Below the pieces are notes generated by a model, which was not told where the DNA came from, searched no databases, and saw only the letters and a program-made list of their open reading frames with translations. A stretch of DNA of 5,871 nucleotides. Source: JAABSQ01 sp041642315 (GTDB taxonomy: Bacteria; Desulfobacterota; Desulfobacteria; Desulfobacterales; Desulfococcaceae). The position numbers and the translations under genes are program-made. Location: the NCBI GenBank assembly GCA_041642315.1, contig JBEPWQ010000255.1, positions 1 through 5,871 of the forward strand, in the 5' to 3' direction. This document shows, piece by piece, positions 5,213-5,871 of this stretch. Within the stretch, counting starts at the first letter, position 1; every line of letters begins with the position of its first letter.

Positions 5213-5871
5213 TTGAGAAAAAAACTGGGTGAAATTCTTGTCGAAGCCGGGCATCTCAGCGAAGAACAATTGGAACAGGTTCTGGTTGAGCACCGAAAAT
5301 CAAATATGAAATTGGGCCAGTTTCTGGTCTGGCAGGGATTGATACATGAGGTCCAGATTGCGGAGATGTTGGCCGAACAATTGAACTTGAATCGTTATCA
5401 TGCATCGGATTATCCGCTGGATAGACGATTGGCCGATATTCTTCCGGCGGAAACGGCTCAAAAGATGCAGGTTGCGCCATTGATGAAGCAGGGCCGATTG
5501 CTGCTGGTCGCGATGCCCGATCCTTTGGATATCGACACCCTCGAATCCATCGAAAGCCTGACGGGATTTGAAGTCGAAGTGGTCATCAGTACCGAACAGG
5601 AACTCCACCATCTAATCACCAATCTGTATGGATCGAATACGGGAATCGGCGGGGTTCTGGATGATTTGAAATTCCACAGCAATTCGGGGGAACCGGACGA
5701 GCCTTCCGGCAATGAATACCTGGAGGTCAGTTCACTTCAGAATATGGCCGAAGAAGTTCCGGTGGTACGTCTGGTAAATGAAATCCTTTCGCAGGCCATT
5801 CGGGAGAAAGCCAGCGATGTTCATATCAGTCCGGAAAAAAATTCGATTCAGGTTCGGTTCCGGGTGGACGG
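5213..5871 (+). CDS. pilB: PilB/GspE/MshE-type assembly ATPase, 5' part (runs off the window)
   Basis: The frame is open for 219 codons from TTG to the right edge. Residues 4-56 are two MshEN-type 24-residue motifs with a five-residue spacer. The first opens KLGEILVEAGHL and the second KLGQFLVWQGLI, ending in Gln56. The rest of the N1 domain follows, with LLVAMPDPLD at 97-106 and an LTGFEVEVV segment, to about residue 150. A Gly/Ser/Glu-rich linker leads to the N2 domain (from about 183: PVVRLVNEIL, then ASDVHISPE at 200-208 and VRFRVDG), which is strongly typical of PilB and GspE. The Walker A and B, Asp-box and His-box regions lie beyond the window, so catalytic competence cannot be checked. 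In the family this is the cytoplasmic hexameric ATPase that drives pilin or pseudopilin assembly, docking on PilM/GspL. The MshEN half suggests cyclic-di-GMP control. It could be pilB, mshE or gspE. Confidence 0.88.
   Translation, partial: MRKKLGEILVEAGHLSEEQLEQVLVEHRKSNMKLGQFLVWQGLIHEVQIAEMLAEQLNLNRYHASDYPLDRRLADILPAETAQKMQVAPLMKQGRLLLVAMPDPLDIDTLESIESLTGFEVEVVISTEQELHHLITNLYGSNTGIGGVLDDLKFHSNSGEPDEPSGNEYLEVSSLQNMAEEVPVVRLVNEILSQAIREKASDVHISPEKNSIQVRFRVD

Overview
This window holds the core of an inner-membrane alignment complex, secretin and assembly-ATPase operon of the type IV filament superfamily (type IV pilus, MSHA-type pilus or type II secretion). All recognised operon genes are on the + strand and run to the right edge: a fused PilM-PilN (GspL-like) protein (438-2402), a PilO/GspM-like protein (2429-2953), a PilP/GspC-like protein (2978-3448), a lipoprotein secretin (3449-5101), and the 5' part of a PilB/GspE/MshE-type ATPase (5213 to the edge, incomplete). 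Spacings are 26, 24, 0 and 111 bases, which suggests one transcription unit. The last gene is easy to miss because it starts at a TTG directly after a TAA and has no stop in the window.

The proteins should work as one machine. The PilMN fusion supplies a cytoplasmic actin-like domain, one membrane helix and a periplasmic PilN domain. PilO pairs with PilN through its coiled coil and C-terminal fold. PilP links the inner-membrane ring to the secretin N domains. The secretin forms the outer-membrane channel, and the ATPase powers filament assembly from the cytoplasm. The ATPase begins with a tandem MshEN-type (cyclic-di-GMP receptor family) motif.

Several details depart from textbook pilMNOPQ: pilM and pilN are fused, PilP has a plain N-terminal membrane anchor and no lipobox, the secretin carries the lipobox and lacks AMIN domains, and GTG or TTG starts are common. 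From sequence alone the system could be a true type IV pilus, an MSHA-like pilus or an atypical type II secretion system. Genes beyond the right edge would decide this.

The left 437 bases hold no complete gene. They are AT-rich (about 27% GC in the first 60 bases, against about 58% in a sampled stretch of the fusion gene). The first bases look like the start of a divergent - strand gene with a good ribosome site, a plausible promoter and an operator-like dyad. It may be the end of an insertion element, but only nine codons are visible.

The organism is most likely a Gram-negative, moderate-GC bacterium with an outer membrane. The PilMN fusion and protein style suggest Desulfobacterota or another deltaproteobacterial-type lineage, but this is a family-level impression and not a proven assignment.
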